The notes: a model not told the origin generated them from the sequence alone. A stretch of DNA of 64,000 nucleotides from Vagococcus coleopterorum (GCF_011303955.1 NZ_CP049886.1:1116001-1180000); one strand, 5' to 3'. Numbered from the stretch's first letter, positions 1-9,438 are shown. Program-made: numbers and translations.

Positions 1-1835
1 GTGACCCGGATAGAGAAGGGGAAGCCATTGCCTGGCATCTAGCACATCTCCTTGAGCTAGACCTAAATGATAAAAATCGTGTGGTATTTAACGAAATCAC
101 AAAAGAAGCAGTTAAAGCTGCCTTTAAAGAACCACGCTCAATCAACTTAGACTTAGTTGATGCACAACAAGCTCGTCGTATTTTAGACCGTTTAGTTGGC
201 TATTCAATCAGTCCGATTCTTTGGAAAAAAATCAAAAAAGGCTTGAGTGCAGGTCGCGTTCAATCGATTGCTTTAAAAATCATTATTGATCGTGAAGAAG
301 AAATTCGCCAATTCCAACCAGAAGAGTACTGGTCAATTGCCGGAAACTTTGTTAAAGGGCGTAAGAAATTTAAAGCTAATTTTTATGGTGTTGATGGCAA
401 GAAAACTAAGTTAACTAATGCTGATGATGTTAAAGCGGTGAGTGATCGTTTAACAAGTAAAGATTACACTGTTGAAAAAATTACGAAAAAAGAACGTAAA
501 AGAAATCCAGCTAAACCATTTACAACGAGTAGCTTACAACAAGAGGCTGCGCGTAAATTGAACTTCAGAACACGTAAAACAATGATGGTGGCGCAACAAC
601 TTTATGAAGGAATTCATTTAGGAAAACAAGGGACAGTTGGTTTGATTACGTATATGCGTACTGATTCTACACGTTTGTCTGATACGGTTAAAAATGAAGC
701 TGTCAGCTACATTACCGATAAATATGGTAAAGAGTATGCCTTAGGATTCAAACCTACTGGCGCTAAAGAAAAAGGTGCTCAGGACGCCCATGAAGCAATC
801 CGTCCATCAAGCATTATGAGAACACCTGAATCGGTTAAAGAGTATTTAAACAAGGACCAATTTAAGTTATACAGTTTAATTTGGTCACGTGTCGTAGCTA
901 GTCAAATGACGCCAGCAGTTTTAGATACCATGAAAGTAACCTTAACTCAAAATAATGTCACGTTTGTTGCTAATGGTTCTAAAATTAAGTTCCACGGATT
1001 TATGAAAGTTTATGTGGAAGGTAATGATGAAGGAACAGAAGAGAAGGAAAATATCTTACCTGATTTAGCTGAAGGTGAAACTGTTGTAGCTGCTGATTTA
1101 GAAAATAAACAGCACTTCACACAACCGCCAGCACGTTATAGCGAAGCAACATTAATTAAAACCTTAGAAGAAAATGGGGTTGGTCGTCCGTCAACTTATG
1201 CACCAACACTTGAAACCATTCAACGTCGTTACTATGTTAAGTTAGTAAGTAAACGTTTTGAACCATCTGAATTAGGTGAAATCGTTAATAAAATGATTGT
1301 TGAATTTTTCCCAGGTATCGTAGATATTAACTTTACGGCCGAGATGGAAAAAGATTTAGATAAAATTGCTGAAGCTCAAGAAAATTGGGTAGATGTTGTC
1401 GATCGTTTCTACAAACCATTCTCTAAAGAACTTGAAAAAGCTGAAACTGAAATTGAAAAAATTCAAATTAAAGATGAACCAGCTGGTTTTGACTGTGAAG
1501 AATGTGGTCATCCAATGGTCATCAAATTGGGTCGTTTCGGTAAGTTTTATGCCTGTAGTAATTTCCCTGATTGTCGTGTGACAAAAGCCATCGTTAAAGA
1601 AATCGGTGTGAAATGTCCAACATGTAAAGAAGGCGAAGTGATTGAGCGTAAATCTAAAAAGAACCGTTTATTCTACGGTTGTGCTCGTTATCCTGAATGT
1701 GAATTCACATCATGGGATAAACCAGTAGGACGTGACTGTCCGAAGTGTCAACATTACTTAATTGAGAAAAAAGCCAAAGGCGGCAAACAAGTTCAATGTA
1801 GTGATTGTGATTACAAAGAAGCAATTCAAAAATAA
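1..1835 (+). CDS. topA: DNA topoisomerase I, 5' end missing
   Basis: Type IA topoisomerase that relaxes negatively supercoiled DNA through a transient 5'-phosphotyrosine link. The reading frame is open from base 3, where it encodes the end of the TOPRIM domain ([12 protein letters not shown]), so the gene starts before the window; the GTG at 81 is internal. The active-site Tyr is in [10 protein letters not shown], encoded at 651-653. The C-terminus carries three Cys-rich zinc-ribbon modules (about 1490-1585, 1610-1705 and 1735-1815), of which the first two have the CxxC...C...C pattern and the last is the usual terminal variant. A hairpin follows the stop. topA-trmFO-xerC is a conserved Firmicutes order. 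The call is very secure; only the N-terminal part is unseen. Confidence 0.97.
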   Translation, partial: DPDREGEAIAWHLAHLLELDLNDKNRVVFNEITKEAVKAAFKEPRSINLDLVDAQQARRILDRLVGYSISPILWKKIKKGLSAGRVQSIALKIIIDREEEIRQFQPEEYWSIAGNFVKGRKKFKANFYGVDGKKTKLTNADDVKAVSDRLTSKDYTVEKITKKERKRNPAKPFTTSSLQQEAARKLNFRTRKTMMVAQQLYEGIHLGKQGTVGLITYMRTDSTRLSDTVKNEAVSYITDKYGKEYALGFKPTGAKEKGAQDAHEAIRPSSIMRTPESVKEYLNKDQFKLYSLIWSRVVASQMTPAVLDTMKVTLTQNNVTFVANGSKIKFHGFMKVYVEGNDEGTEEKENILPDLAEGETVVAADLENKQHFTQPPARYSEATLIKTLEENGVGRPSTYAPTLETIQRRYYVKLVSKRFEPSELGEIVNKMIVEFFPGIVDINFTAEMEKDLDKIAEAQENWVDVVDRFYKPFSKELEKAETEIEKIQIKDEPAGFDCEECGHPMVIKLGRFGKFYACSNFPDCRVTKAIVKEIGVKCPTCKEGEVIERKSKKNRLFYGCARYPECEFTSWDKPVGRDCPKCQHYLIEKKAKGGKQVQCSDCDYKEAIQK

Positions 1836-1845
1836 ACAAGCAAAC

Positions 1846-1875
1846 GCCTGAGACTCCTCAGGCCTTTAGCTTTTA
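1846..1875 (+). terminator. Probable terminator after topA
   Basis: Perfect 7-bp stem (GCCTGAG / CTCAGGC) with a 4-base loop, followed by a T-rich tail interrupted by AGC. It could be partly read through into trmFO. Confidence 0.6.
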
Positions 1876-1893
1876 TCATAAAGGGGTATCAGT

Positions 1894-3192
1894 ATGACAA
1901 AAACAGTAAACGTAATTGGAGCCGGTCTTGCCGGAAGTGAAGCTGCTTGGCAAGCTGCTGAAGCAGGAGTAAAAGTTAATTTATTCGAAATGCGTAAAAT
2001 CAAAAAATCACCAGCTCACCACACAGAAAACTTTGCGGAGTTAGTGTGTTCAAATTCATTACGTGGAAATAGCGTAACTAATGCTGTGGGACTATTAAAA
2101 GAGGAAATGCGTCAGTTTAATTCATTGATTATGGATGCAGCTGATACAACTGCTGTACCAGCAGGTGGCGCTTTAGCTGTTGATAGAGATACATTCTCAG
2201 AAATGGTCACAGATAAATTGCGTAACCATCCTAATGTTACTGTTATGGATGAAGAGGTTACATCAATTCCAGAAGGGATTACAGTGATTGCTACAGGACC
2301 GTTAACGTCTGAAGCCTTAGCAGCGGAAATTAAAGAGTTTACTGAATCAGAAGGGCTATACTTCTATGATGCTGCGGCACCAATTATTGATCGTGCAACG
2401 ATTGATATGGATAAAGTTTACTTGAAATCTCGTTATGATAAAGGTGAAGCTGCTTACTTAAACTGTCCAATGAATAAAGAAGAGTTCAATGCCTTCCGTG
2501 AAGAGCTAATCAACGCTGAAGTAGCACCTCTAAAAGAGTTTGAAAAAGAGAAATACTTTGAAGGTTGTATGCCGATTGAAGTAATGGCTAACCGTGGGGA
2601 AAAAACAATGTTATTCGGTCCCTTAAAACCTGTTGGCTTAGAAGATCCGAAAACAGATAAACGACCATATGCGGTTATTCAATTACGTCAAGATAATGCA
2701 GCTGCATCATTATTCAATATTGTTGGTTTCCAAACTCATTTAAAATGGGGCGAACAAAAACGTATCATCCAAATGATTCCAGGCTTAGAAAATGCTGAAA
2801 TCGTTCGTTATGGTGTGATGCACCGTAATACGTTTATGAATTCTCCAGAGTTGTTAGAACCAACTTACCAATCACGCAAGCGTTCAGATTTATTCTTTGC
2901 TGGTCAAATGACAGGTGTTGAAGGATATGTTGAAAGTGCAGCAAGTGGAATGGTAGCAGGGATGAATGCGGCTCGTATGGCAAAAGGTGAAGAGTTAATG
3001 ACATTCCCTCGTGAAACAGCAGTGGGAAGTATGGCTTATTACATCACTCATACGGAAGGAAAACATTTCCAACCAATGAATGCCAACTTTGGTATTTTCC
3101 CAGAATTACCAGAACGTATTAAAGACAAAAAAGAACGTTACACAGCAATTGCTGATCGTGCGTTAGAAGCAACTGCTAAATTAACAAAATAA
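1894..3192 (+). CDS. trmFO: tRNA (uracil-5-)-methyltransferase, folate/FAD-dependent (TrmFO)
   Basis: Makes 5-methyluridine at position 54 of the tRNA T-loop, using methylene-tetrahydrofolate as carbon donor and reduced FAD. The N-terminus has the Rossmann dinucleotide-binding motif [12 protein letters not shown]. The family stretches SNSLRGNS and [18 protein letters not shown] are present, and Cys residues such as that in LVCSNS are typical. At 432 residues it is full length for the family. The start has AAAGGGG upstream. It sits between topA and xerC, as in Bacillus and Enterococcus (older name gid). Confidence is high. Confidence 0.96.
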   Translation: MTKTVNVIGAGLAGSEAAWQAAEAGVKVNLFEMRKIKKSPAHHTENFAELVCSNSLRGNSVTNAVGLLKEEMRQFNSLIMDAADTTAVPAGGALAVDRDTFSEMVTDKLRNHPNVTVMDEEVTSIPEGITVIATGPLTSEALAAEIKEFTESEGLYFYDAAAPIIDRATIDMDKVYLKSRYDKGEAAYLNCPMNKEEFNAFREELINAEVAPLKEFEKEKYFEGCMPIEVMANRGEKTMLFGPLKPVGLEDPKTDKRPYAVIQLRQDNAAASLFNIVGFQTHLKWGEQKRIIQMIPGLENAEIVRYGVMHRNTFMNSPELLEPTYQSRKRSDLFFAGQMTGVEGYVESAASGMVAGMNAARMAKGEELMTFPRETAVGSMAYYITHTEGKHFQPMNANFGIFPELPERIKDKKERYTAIADRALEATAKLTK

Positions 3193-3194
3193 TA

Positions 3195-3230
3195 AAAAAA
3201 GACTGCCGACTGAGGTAGTCTTTTTGTTTT
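3195..3230 (+). terminator. Rho-independent terminator after trmFO
   Basis: Hairpin GACTGCC / GGTAGTC (one G-T pair), flanked by an A-run on the left and TTTTTGTTTT on the right. Confidence 0.85.
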
Positions 3231-3253
3231 TCTAAGGAAATCTTTGCTATACT
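3224..3253 (+). promoter_or_regulatory. Candidate xerC promoter
   Basis: Extended -10 TGCTATACT ends at 3253. A weak -35 (TTGTTT, 3224-3229) lies 18 bp upstream, inside the T-run of the trmFO terminator. Confidence 0.45.
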
Positions 3254-3279
3254 AGAGAAAGTTGAGAGGAGGGAACAAG

Positions 3280-4179
3280 ATGGCTGAAAAAGATTGGTTA
3301 CAGGAATTTATGGACTACATCGTGGTAGAAAGACAGTATTCAGATAAAACAGAAAAAGCATACGGCGATGACATTCGTGACTTTTTTGAATTCTTAGAAG
3401 AGTCAGGCGATAGCGACTATTTAAAAGTGAGTTATCAGGACATTCGTGTGTATCTTGCTTACTTACACGATAAACAATATAGTCGTAATACAACTGGGCG
3501 TAAAATTTCTAGTCTGCGTTCCTTCTATCAGTTTTTGTTAAGGCAAGAAGTAATTGAAGAAAATCCTTTTAGTTATGTGCAAATGCGTAAACATCAGTTG
3601 CGTTTACCACGGTTCTTTTATGAAAAAGAGATGGACGCTTTATTCGAAGCAGCAGAAAGCGACTCACCATTAGCGTTAAGAGATCAAGCGCTACTTGAAA
3701 TCTTATACGGGACAGGTATTCGTGTTAGTGAGTGTGCTAACTTAACGCTAAAAGATGTAGACTTTGGTTTAAACGTCTTATTGATACATGGTAAAGGGAA
3801 TAAGGAACGTTACGTTCCTTTCGGTTCTTATAGCGAAGCAGCGCTTCAGCAATATCTAAAAGAGTGTCGTCAAGAACTATTAACTAAGAATAAAAAACAA
3901 CATGATTATGTCTTTGTGAATCATCGTGGGGATCAAATTACACCAGCTGGTATTACTTATGTCTTAAAAGAATTAATTAAAAAGAGTAGCTTAACTAGTG
4001 ATATTCATCCCCATATGTTACGCCACACCTTTGCGACACATCTCTTAAATAACGGAGCAGATATGAGAACAGTTCAAGAGCTATTAGGTCATGCCAGCTT
4101 ATCATCAACCCAAATTTATGCTCATGTGACCAAAGAGAAACTGCAACATAGCTATCGTAATTTTCATCCCAGAGCATAA
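3280..4179 (+). CDS. xerC: Tyrosine recombinase XerC
   Basis: Site-specific recombinase that acts with XerD on dif to resolve chromosome dimers at division. The N-terminal SAM-like DNA-binding domain spans about residues 1-90. The catalytic domain shows Arg in GTGIRVSE, Lys in [17 protein letters not shown] (HxxR), GHASLSSTQ and the nucleophilic Tyr in QIYAH. I chose the ATG at 3280 because GAGAGGAGGG lies just upstream; the frame is open further up from a TTG at 3262, but that codon lacks a site. The length of 299 residues is normal. In Bacillus and enterococci hslV-hslU-codY usually follow; here a terminator and convergent tyrS follow instead. A dif site is present at 63448-63475. Confidence 0.93.
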   Translation: MAEKDWLQEFMDYIVVERQYSDKTEKAYGDDIRDFFEFLEESGDSDYLKVSYQDIRVYLAYLHDKQYSRNTTGRKISSLRSFYQFLLRQEVIEENPFSYVQMRKHQLRLPRFFYEKEMDALFEAAESDSPLALRDQALLEILYGTGIRVSECANLTLKDVDFGLNVLLIHGKGNKERYVPFGSYSEAALQQYLKECRQELLTKNKKQHDYVFVNHRGDQITPAGITYVLKELIKKSSLTSDIHPHMLRHTFATHLLNNGADMRTVQELLGHASLSSTQIYAHVTKEKLQHSYRNFHPRA

Positions 4180-4212
4180 AAAAAGACCACCTGAGAGGGT
4201 GGTCTTTTTATT
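4180..4212. terminator. Bidirectional terminator between xerC and tyrS
   Basis: Hairpin GACCACC / GGTGGTC, with an A-run on the left and a T-run on the right, so it can end transcription of both convergent genes. It abuts both stop codons. Confidence 0.9.
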
Positions 4213-5473
4213 ATTTTGTTAAGTGGATTAAAGTGTATTTCTTTTTACCTTTTCTAATTAAGATAAAGCGACCATCAAATGAATTGTCTTCAGTGACAAT
4301 GTAGTCTAGGTCTTGAATTTTATCTCCGCTAACTGTGATAGCGCCATTGGTAATGTCTTCACGTGCCTGACGCTTAGAAGGCTCAATGCCAACTTCAATC
4401 AAGAAATCAACTAAGTTCATATCAGTTAAGTTGATTTCAGCTGATGGCATGTTTTTAAATCCTTCGGCAATCTGATCAGCTGTTAATTGTTTCACTTCAC
4501 CAGAGAATAGGGCTTGGGTGATTAACAAAGCATCATCCAAAGCTTCTTGACTGTGTACGAAACGTGTCATTTCCGCTGCTAAAGTTTTTTGAGCTTCACG
4601 TTTATGAGGTTCTGTTTCAACTTTTTCAGCTAGTTCAGCAATCTCATCTTGTGTTAAGAAGGTAAAGAATTTTAAGTATTTAACCACATCACGGTCATCT
4701 TGGTTTAACCAGAATTGGTAGAACTCGAATGGTGATGTTTTTTCAGGGTTTAACCAAACAGCACCACCAGCTGTTTTACCAAATTTAGTTCCGTCTGCTT
4801 TTAGCATTAGGGGAATAGTTAACCCAAAGGCTTTAGCTTCAGCACCTTCTTTTTTACGAATTAAATCTAAACCAGCAGTAATGTTTCCCCATTGATCAGC
4901 ACCACCAATTTGTAATTGGACATCGTGGTTTTGGTATAAATGTAAGAAATCCATTGATTGTAAGATTTGGTAAGTGAATTCAGTAAATGAAATCCCAGTA
5001 TCTAAACGACTAGATACAATGTCTTTTGCTAACATTGTATTGATATTGAAGTTTTTACCGTAATCACGTAAGAAGTCTAATAAACTTAAGTTATGAGTCC
5101 AATCGTAGTTGTTGACCATTGTTAAACCATTATCGTTTTTAACATCAAATAACTTTTCCATTTGTGCAGATAGGGCATCAACGTTATGTTGCACTTGTTC
5201 CATTGTTTGTAGTTGGCGTTCTGAGGTACGACCACTGGGATCGCCAATTGTTCCAGTAGCACCACCGATAACGATGTATGGGTGATGACCTTCTAGTTGG
5301 AATCGTTTCAGCATCATGAAGGGAATCAAGTGTCCAATATGCATGCTGTCGCCAGTCGGGTCAACACCACAGTACAAGCTAATTTTTTTCTCTTTTACTA
5401 ACTCTTGTAAACCTTCAGCATCTGTTTGTTGGTTGATGGCATCGCGCCATAGTAGTTCATCGATAATTGTCAT
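4211..5473 (-). CDS. tyrS: Tyrosyl-tRNA synthetase
   Basis: Charges tRNA-Tyr. Class I signature HIGH is at residues 45-48 (MHIGHLIP). The KMSKS-equivalent is KFGKT at 230-234, the form typical of the TyrS (rather than TyrZ) branch. The anticodon-binding region precedes a C-terminal S4 RNA-binding domain from about residue 350 (PSKRQAREDITNG). At 420 residues it is full length. The start has GGAGAG a few bases upstream. A tyrosine T-box leader precedes it, so expression should rise when uncharged tRNA-Tyr accumulates. Confidence 0.97.
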   Translation of the reverse strand: MTIIDELLWRDAINQQTDAEGLQELVKEKKISLYCGVDPTGDSMHIGHLIPFMMLKRFQLEGHHPYIVIGGATGTIGDPSGRTSERQLQTMEQVQHNVDALSAQMEKLFDVKNDNGLTMVNNYDWTHNLSLLDFLRDYGKNFNINTMLAKDIVSSRLDTGISFTEFTYQILQSMDFLHLYQNHDVQLQIGGADQWGNITAGLDLIRKKEGAEAKAFGLTIPLMLKADGTKFGKTAGGAVWLNPEKTSPFEFYQFWLNQDDRDVVKYLKFFTFLTQDEIAELAEKVETEPHKREAQKTLAAEMTRFVHSQEALDDALLITQALFSGEVKQLTADQIAEGFKNMPSAEINLTDMNLVDFLIEVGIEPSKRQAREDITNGAITVSGDKIQDLDYIVTEDNSFDGRFILIRKGKKKYTLIHLTK

Positions 5474-5499
5474 TATTTTTCTCTCCTTTATTTTTGGTA

Positions 5500-5540
5500 A
5501 TAAAAAAGTCCCTACAAGCTAAGAAAGCCTGTAGGGACGA
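5500..5540 (-). terminator. T-box attenuator terminator upstream of tyrS
   Basis: On the minus strand, a stem GTCCCTACA / TGTAGGGAC is followed by TTTTTTATTA. It competes with the antiterminator that contains the T-box sequence. Confidence 0.88.
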
Positions 5541-5736
5541 AATGTTTATTCCGTGGTACCACCCAAATTGTATAATCACTGATTATACCTCTTCACATCA
5601 GTATGGTTGATGAAACCCTTGATTATTAATAGAAGCGTAATTCGTTTAGCTTGTATATATCGACTTTCAGCAACCGTCGACTCTCTGAGATAGGGACAAG
5701 AAAACTACTGCACTCAATCAAGATAATATTGAATTA
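5500..5736 (-). promoter_or_regulatory. Tyrosine T-box riboswitch leader of tyrS
   Basis: Read on the minus strand, the leader has the invariant T-box GGGTGGTACCACGG (plus 5551-5564), which pairs with the tRNA acceptor end. Stem I is recognisable. A base helix is formed by CTTGATT with AATCAAG. A loop-E motif, AGTA followed by GTTT, is matched by AAAC followed by GAA. Immediately after the GAA lies TAC (plus 5637-5639), which I take as the Tyr specifier codon. The distal part has the AGAGAGTC and GCTGAAAG elements usual in T-boxes. Specifier, target gene and attenuator agree. Confidence 0.93.
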
Positions 5737-5741
5737 CCCTT

Positions 5742-5770
5742 AGTCTAGACTAGATTAGATAGACTGTCAA
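5742..5770 (-). promoter_or_regulatory. Promoter of tyrS leader
   Basis: Minus-strand -35 TTGACA (plus 5765-5770), 17-bp spacer, -10 TAGACT (plus 5742-5747). Transcription would begin just before T-box stem I. Confidence 0.7.
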
Positions 5771-5840
5771 GAAGGCTATTAGTTGCAGAAATCGTTTGTT
5801 ATACGCGATAATAAATTAAGGACCTAGGAGGTAGATAGAG

Positions 5841-6275
5841 ATGATTATTAAAATCAATCAAGAACGAGTCGACGAAGTTGTGACTTTAGCTTTGTTATTG
5901 TGGCCTGATAACGATCAAAATGAATTAAGAGAAGAGTTTAGCGAATTACTTACGAATAAGGAAGCAATTATATATGGGGAAGAGATTGATGATGAATTAG
6001 TTGCTTTTGCACAATGTCAGTTACGCCATGACTATGTGGAGGGGACTGAGAGTAATCCAGTAGGTTATTTAGAGGGGATCTTTGTCAAAGAACCATATCG
6101 GCTAAAAGGTGTAGCTCGAGAACTATGTAAGAAATGTGAAGAGTGGTCAGTTGTTAAAGGATGTAAGGAGTTTGCCAGTGATTGTGAGTTAGATAATACA
6201 GAAAGTTTAGCTATGCATTTAAAATTAGGCTTTGTCGAAGCGAATCGATTGATTTGTTTCACAAAATCTATTTAG
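5841..6275 (+). CDS. GNAT acetyltransferase resembling aminoglycoside 6'-N-acetyltransferases
   Basis: A 144-residue GNAT-fold enzyme expected to move an acetyl group from acetyl-CoA to an amine. The pattern closely follows the AAC(6') group typified by the Stenotrophomonas AAC(6')-Iz enzyme as I recall it: LWPD at 20-23, LRHDYVEGTESNPVGYLEGI at 61-80, the CoA-binding region YRLKGVA at 86-92, then EW....GC.E.ASD..LDN and LGFVE near the end. The ATG at 5841 follows TAGGAGGTAG. It is a single gene divergent from tyrS. Whether it acetylates aminoglycosides or another small amine cannot be told from sequence; many chromosomal members give little resistance. Confidence 0.75.
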   Translation: MIIKINQERVDEVVTLALLLWPDNDQNELREEFSELLTNKEAIIYGEEIDDELVAFAQCQLRHDYVEGTESNPVGYLEGIFVKEPYRLKGVARELCKKCEEWSVVKGCKEFASDCELDNTESLAMHLKLGFVEANRLICFTKSI

Positions 6276-6303
6276 TATAACTATTTTATCTCAGATTGTT
6301 TGG

Positions 6304-6332
6304 TTGACTCTTTGTGAAAATAGCGTTATCCT
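6304..6332 (+). promoter_or_regulatory. Candidate promoter of the MFS gene
   Basis: TTGACT (6304-6309), 17-bp spacer, TATCCT (6327-6332). Confidence 0.5.
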
Positions 6333-6371
6333 CAAGTCTGTGTTTATATTAAAAGATTGAGGTGTCAAGGA

Positions 6372-7550
6372 ATGTCAGAAAAGATTTCAAAACAACAATT
6401 TCTATTAGTCTTAGGAATTATTTTTATAGCAACCAATTTAAGAGCGCCAATCACGGCGGTTGGGCCATTGATTAGTCATATCAGTGATACGTATCAGTTA
6501 TCCAGTAGTGTGGCAGGGATGATCGCCACAACACCACTGTTAGCTTTTGCAGGAGCGTCGATTTTAGCCCCTAGAAGTGCGGCTCGTTTTGGAATTGAAA
6601 GAACCTTATTTTTCTTTTTAATTGTCCTAGGTGCCGGTATTATTGTTCGTTCATTACCAGGTATCTTTAGTTTATTTTTTGGAACAGTAATGATTGGTAT
6701 TGGAATTGCTCACGGAAATGTCTTGGTTCCTAGTTTAATCAAACGTGATTTTCCTGATAATCTTGGTTTGATGACAGGGATCTACTCGGTTGCTATGAAT
6801 GTTGCAGGTGCCATTGCCTCAGGTTTAAGTTTACCTTTAGTTGAATCTTTTGGTTTAACGTGGCAAGGTTCTTTAAGAGTTTGGGTGATCTTTACAGTAA
6901 TAGCATTATTATTCTGGTTCCCGCAATTAAAAAATCAAACTTTAGCCAAAGTTGAGGAAACACGTTCAAGTGATGTGAATTTATTAAAATCTCGTTTGGC
7001 TTGGCAAGTAAGTTGGTTTATGGGGTTACAGTCATTGTATTTCTACAGCTTGTTGGCTTGGATGCCAGAAATTTTTTCTGAAAAAGCTATTAGCGGAGAA
7101 ACATCAGGCTGGTTATTAGCGTTAATGCAATTGTTTATTGTGCCGTTAAACTTTATCGTGGCAATTATTGCGGGACGTCGTCGTGATCAACGTAGTTTAG
7201 TAGTGATTGGGAGTGCCTTATTATTCCTAGGATTATTTGGAATTATGTTCTCAAGTAATGTTTGGATTATTGGCTTGTCTGTTGCCGCTATTGGAGCGGG
7301 CGGAGGCTTCTCATTCAGTTTAGCAATGATGTTCTTCAGTGTTCGGACAACAAGTTCGCATGATGCAGGACGCATTTCTGGTATGGCACAAGCAATTGGT
7401 TATTTACTAGCAGCTTGTGGTCCATTTGTCTTTGGTTTCTTACATGATATGACAAATACGTGGATGAGCTCGTTAATTTTCTTATTCTTTGTAACAGTGG
7501 CGCTTTTAGTCATAGGTTTACAAGCAGGAAGAGATCGTTTAATCAAATAA
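6372..7550 (+). CDS. MFS transporter of the CynX/NimT type
   Basis: A 392-residue major facilitator protein with about 12 membrane segments. The N-terminus (FIATNLRAPITAVGPLISHI) is characteristic of the cyanate/nitroimidazole (CynX/NimT) group. The ATG at 6372 was chosen because GAGGTG lies 7 bases before it; the frame is also open from a TTG at 6357. The substrate is unknown. It is monocistronic: a promoter lies upstream and a bidirectional terminator follows. Confidence 0.85.
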   Translation: MSEKISKQQFLLVLGIIFIATNLRAPITAVGPLISHISDTYQLSSSVAGMIATTPLLAFAGASILAPRSAARFGIERTLFFFLIVLGAGIIVRSLPGIFSLFFGTVMIGIGIAHGNVLVPSLIKRDFPDNLGLMTGIYSVAMNVAGAIASGLSLPLVESFGLTWQGSLRVWVIFTVIALLFWFPQLKNQTLAKVEETRSSDVNLLKSRLAWQVSWFMGLQSLYFYSLLAWMPEIFSEKAISGETSGWLLALMQLFIVPLNFIVAIIAGRRRDQRSLVVIGSALLFLGLFGIMFSSNVWIIGLSVAAIGAGGGFSFSLAMMFFSVRTTSSHDAGRISGMAQAIGYLLAACGPFVFGFLHDMTNTWMSSLIFLFFVTVALLVIGLQAGRDRLIK

Positions 7551-7581
7551 AAAAGAACCTCTATTATAGAGGTTCTTTTTT
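7550..7581. terminator. Bidirectional terminator
   Basis: AAAAAAGAACCTC, loop TATTATA, GAGGTTCTTTTTT, between the convergent MFS and XRE genes. Confidence 0.9.
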
Positions 7582-7990
7582 ATTTTCGTTCAAAGTATTT
7601 TTTAGCAAGTAAGCTACCATCTGCTAATAAGAAGGCGCCAATAGCTGCAGGGATCCAAAAGATTTCACCAGTGGCTAAGAATCCGAAAATGGCAGATCCT
7701 AGTAAGATGACACCAGACATTAACATTAAAGTAAAGATAATACCTTGCCATTGAAGTTTCTTTTTATCAGCCATTAATTGTTCGGAATACTCATGATCAC
7801 TAGCTAATAATTCATCAGCAGGAATTCCAGTGGCTTTAGCAATACGCAATAATTGGCCATGAGTGGGGTAGCCAATGTTGTTTTCCCAGTCAGTAATTGT
7901 TTTTTGAGATACTAAAATCTCGCGGCTAAAAGTTTGAATATCCCAACCTTTTGTAGAGCGGATATCTTTAATCGTTTCTGTAATACTCAT
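7580..7990 (-). CDS. XRE-family regulator with a membrane-anchored C-terminus
   Basis: A 136-residue protein. Residues 5-62 are an XRE/Cro helix-turn-helix (SREILVSQKTITDWENN as turn and recognition helix). A basic linker follows, then two hydrophobic segments at about 84-106 and 112-130, so the DNA-binding part is probably held at the membrane. The targets are unknown. It is divergent from the Y-family polymerase gene. The start codon has AAAGGAAG upstream. It is a recognisable family in Lactobacillales without assigned function. Confidence 0.85.
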   Translation of the reverse strand: MSITETIKDIRSTKGWDIQTFSREILVSQKTITDWENNIGYPTHGQLLRIAKATGIPADELLASDHEYSEQLMADKKKLQWQGIIFTLMLMSGVILLGSAIFGFLATGEIFWIPAAIGAFLLADGSLLAKKYFERK

Positions 7991-8029
7991 TGTAAACTTC
8001 CTTTCATTCGGGACTAATCTCTTATGTAA

Positions 8030-8057
8030 ATTATAACGGTAATTGAGATTATAGCAA
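8030..8057 (-). promoter_or_regulatory. Promoter of the XRE gene
   Basis: Minus strand: TTGCTA (plus 8052-8057), 16-bp spacer, TATAAT (plus 8030-8035). Confidence 0.6.
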
Positions 8058-8083
8058 GTGATGTATTTTTTCTCGTGTTCCCC

Positions 8084-8112
8084 TTTACATAACGAACATA
8101 CGTTTGTAAACT
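8084..8112 (+). promoter_or_regulatory. LexA-controlled promoter of the Y-family polymerase
   Basis: The SOS box CGAACATACGTTTG (8093-8106) matches the Gram-positive LexA/DinR consensus CGAAC-N4-GTTYG. It lies between a -35 TTTACA (8084-8089) and a -10 TAAACT (8107-8112) spaced by 17 bp, an ideal place for repression. Confidence 0.85.
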
Positions 8113-8142
8113 GTTGTTATAGTATTGAAAGGGGTGAAGGGG

Positions 8143-9438
8143 ATGAAGCGGCTTGATTATTCTGAAGAACAACGTCGGGATGTCTTATGTATCGATGTTA
8201 AGTCATTTTTTGCTTCAGTAGAATCTGTTAAGCATGGTTTACACCCTTTAAAGAGTGAGTTAGTTGTCATGAGTAGAGGAGATAAGAAAGGTGGCTTAGT
8301 ATTAGCTGCTAGCCCTTTAGTTAAGGAAAAGTATGGACTAAAAACAGGATCAAGAAAGTTCGACTTTCCGAAGTATCACAAAATTATGATTGTGCCACCA
8401 CGTATGGGTTTATATGTTAAGGTGAACCAGTTGATTAATCAAATATTTCAACAATACGCTGCACCGGAAGATGTTCATCCGTATTCCATTGATGAAGCAT
8501 TTATTGATATTACCAATAGTAAACACCTTTTTGGGCAGACAACGTGGCAAGTTGCTCGTCAGATTCAGGATCATATTTGGCGTGAATTAAATTTAGCTGT
8601 GGCGGTTGGCATAGGAGATAATCCGTTACTAGCCAAGCTAGCGTTAGATAACGAAGCGAAAGAGACACCAAGTCAAATCGCTGAATGGCATTATGAGGAT
8701 GTTCAAGAAAAAGTTTGGGGTATCCCAACTATTACAGATATGTGGGGTATTGGTAACCGGACGGCTAAAAGATTACAAAGTTTAGGGATTTATTCAGTTT
8801 ATGATTTATCACAAGTTGACCGTGATTTAATCCGTAACAAGATGGGAGCAATTGGGCGGCAACTCTATTATCATTCTCATGGTATTGACCGCAGTGTGAT
8901 TTCTGAAAAGGAAGGTCTGGTAACTAAGAGTCAGTCAATTGGAAATAGTCAGGTTCTAGAAAGAGATTATCATAAAAAAGAGGATATTGAGCTAATTATT
9001 AGAGAGATGACTGCCAACCTATCTCAACGCTTACGAGAGCACAAACAGTTTACAAGTTGCGTTAGTTTACAATTAGGTTTCCCTCGTCAGTCAGGAGAAC
9101 GCGCTTTAACAAGACAATTAAAAATTGAACCGACAGATACAACAGCTGTTTTAACAAATCACTTGTTACATCTATATCGAGTGAACGAGCAGAGACGACC
9201 GCTTCGTAATATCAGTATAAGTTTCAGCCACTTAGGTGATCCTGTATTTCCGCAACTTAATTTATTTGAAACGTCTGAGGAACAAGAAAAAAATGAAAAG
9301 TTAGATCAAGTCATGGACCAAGTGAAAGAACAGTTTGGTAAAACAGCCTTGTTTACAGCTAACAGCTTAAAGGAATCTGGAACTTATTTAAAAAGAAGTC
9401 GATTATTAGGAGGGCATCAACGTGATATTGAAAGTTGA
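8143..9438 (+). CDS. Y-family translesion DNA polymerase (UmuC/UvrX-like)
   Basis: Error-prone polymerase for bypass of damaged template. The catalytic acidic residues are in VLCIDVKSFFASVE near the start and YSIDEAFIDIT about 100 residues later; a helix-hairpin-helix thumb follows (GIGNRTAKRLQSLGI), then the little-finger domain. The frame is open from a TTG at 8125, but the ATG at 8143 follows AAGGGGTGAAGGGG, so I chose it, giving 431 residues. This is the YqjW/UvrX branch rather than DinB. An SOS box in the promoter and an overlapping YolD-like gene fit the family. QLNLFE near the C-terminus resembles a beta-clamp binding motif. Confidence 0.93.
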   Translation: MKRLDYSEEQRRDVLCIDVKSFFASVESVKHGLHPLKSELVVMSRGDKKGGLVLAASPLVKEKYGLKTGSRKFDFPKYHKIMIVPPRMGLYVKVNQLINQIFQQYAAPEDVHPYSIDEAFIDITNSKHLFGQTTWQVARQIQDHIWRELNLAVAVGIGDNPLLAKLALDNEAKETPSQIAEWHYEDVQEKVWGIPTITDMWGIGNRTAKRLQSLGIYSVYDLSQVDRDLIRNKMGAIGRQLYYHSHGIDRSVISEKEGLVTKSQSIGNSQVLERDYHKKEDIELIIREMTANLSQRLREHKQFTSCVSLQLGFPRQSGERALTRQLKIEPTDTTAVLTNHLLHLYRVNEQRRPLRNISISFSHLGDPVFPQLNLFETSEEQEKNEKLDQVMDQVKEQFGKTALFTANSLKESGTYLKRSRLLGGHQRDIES

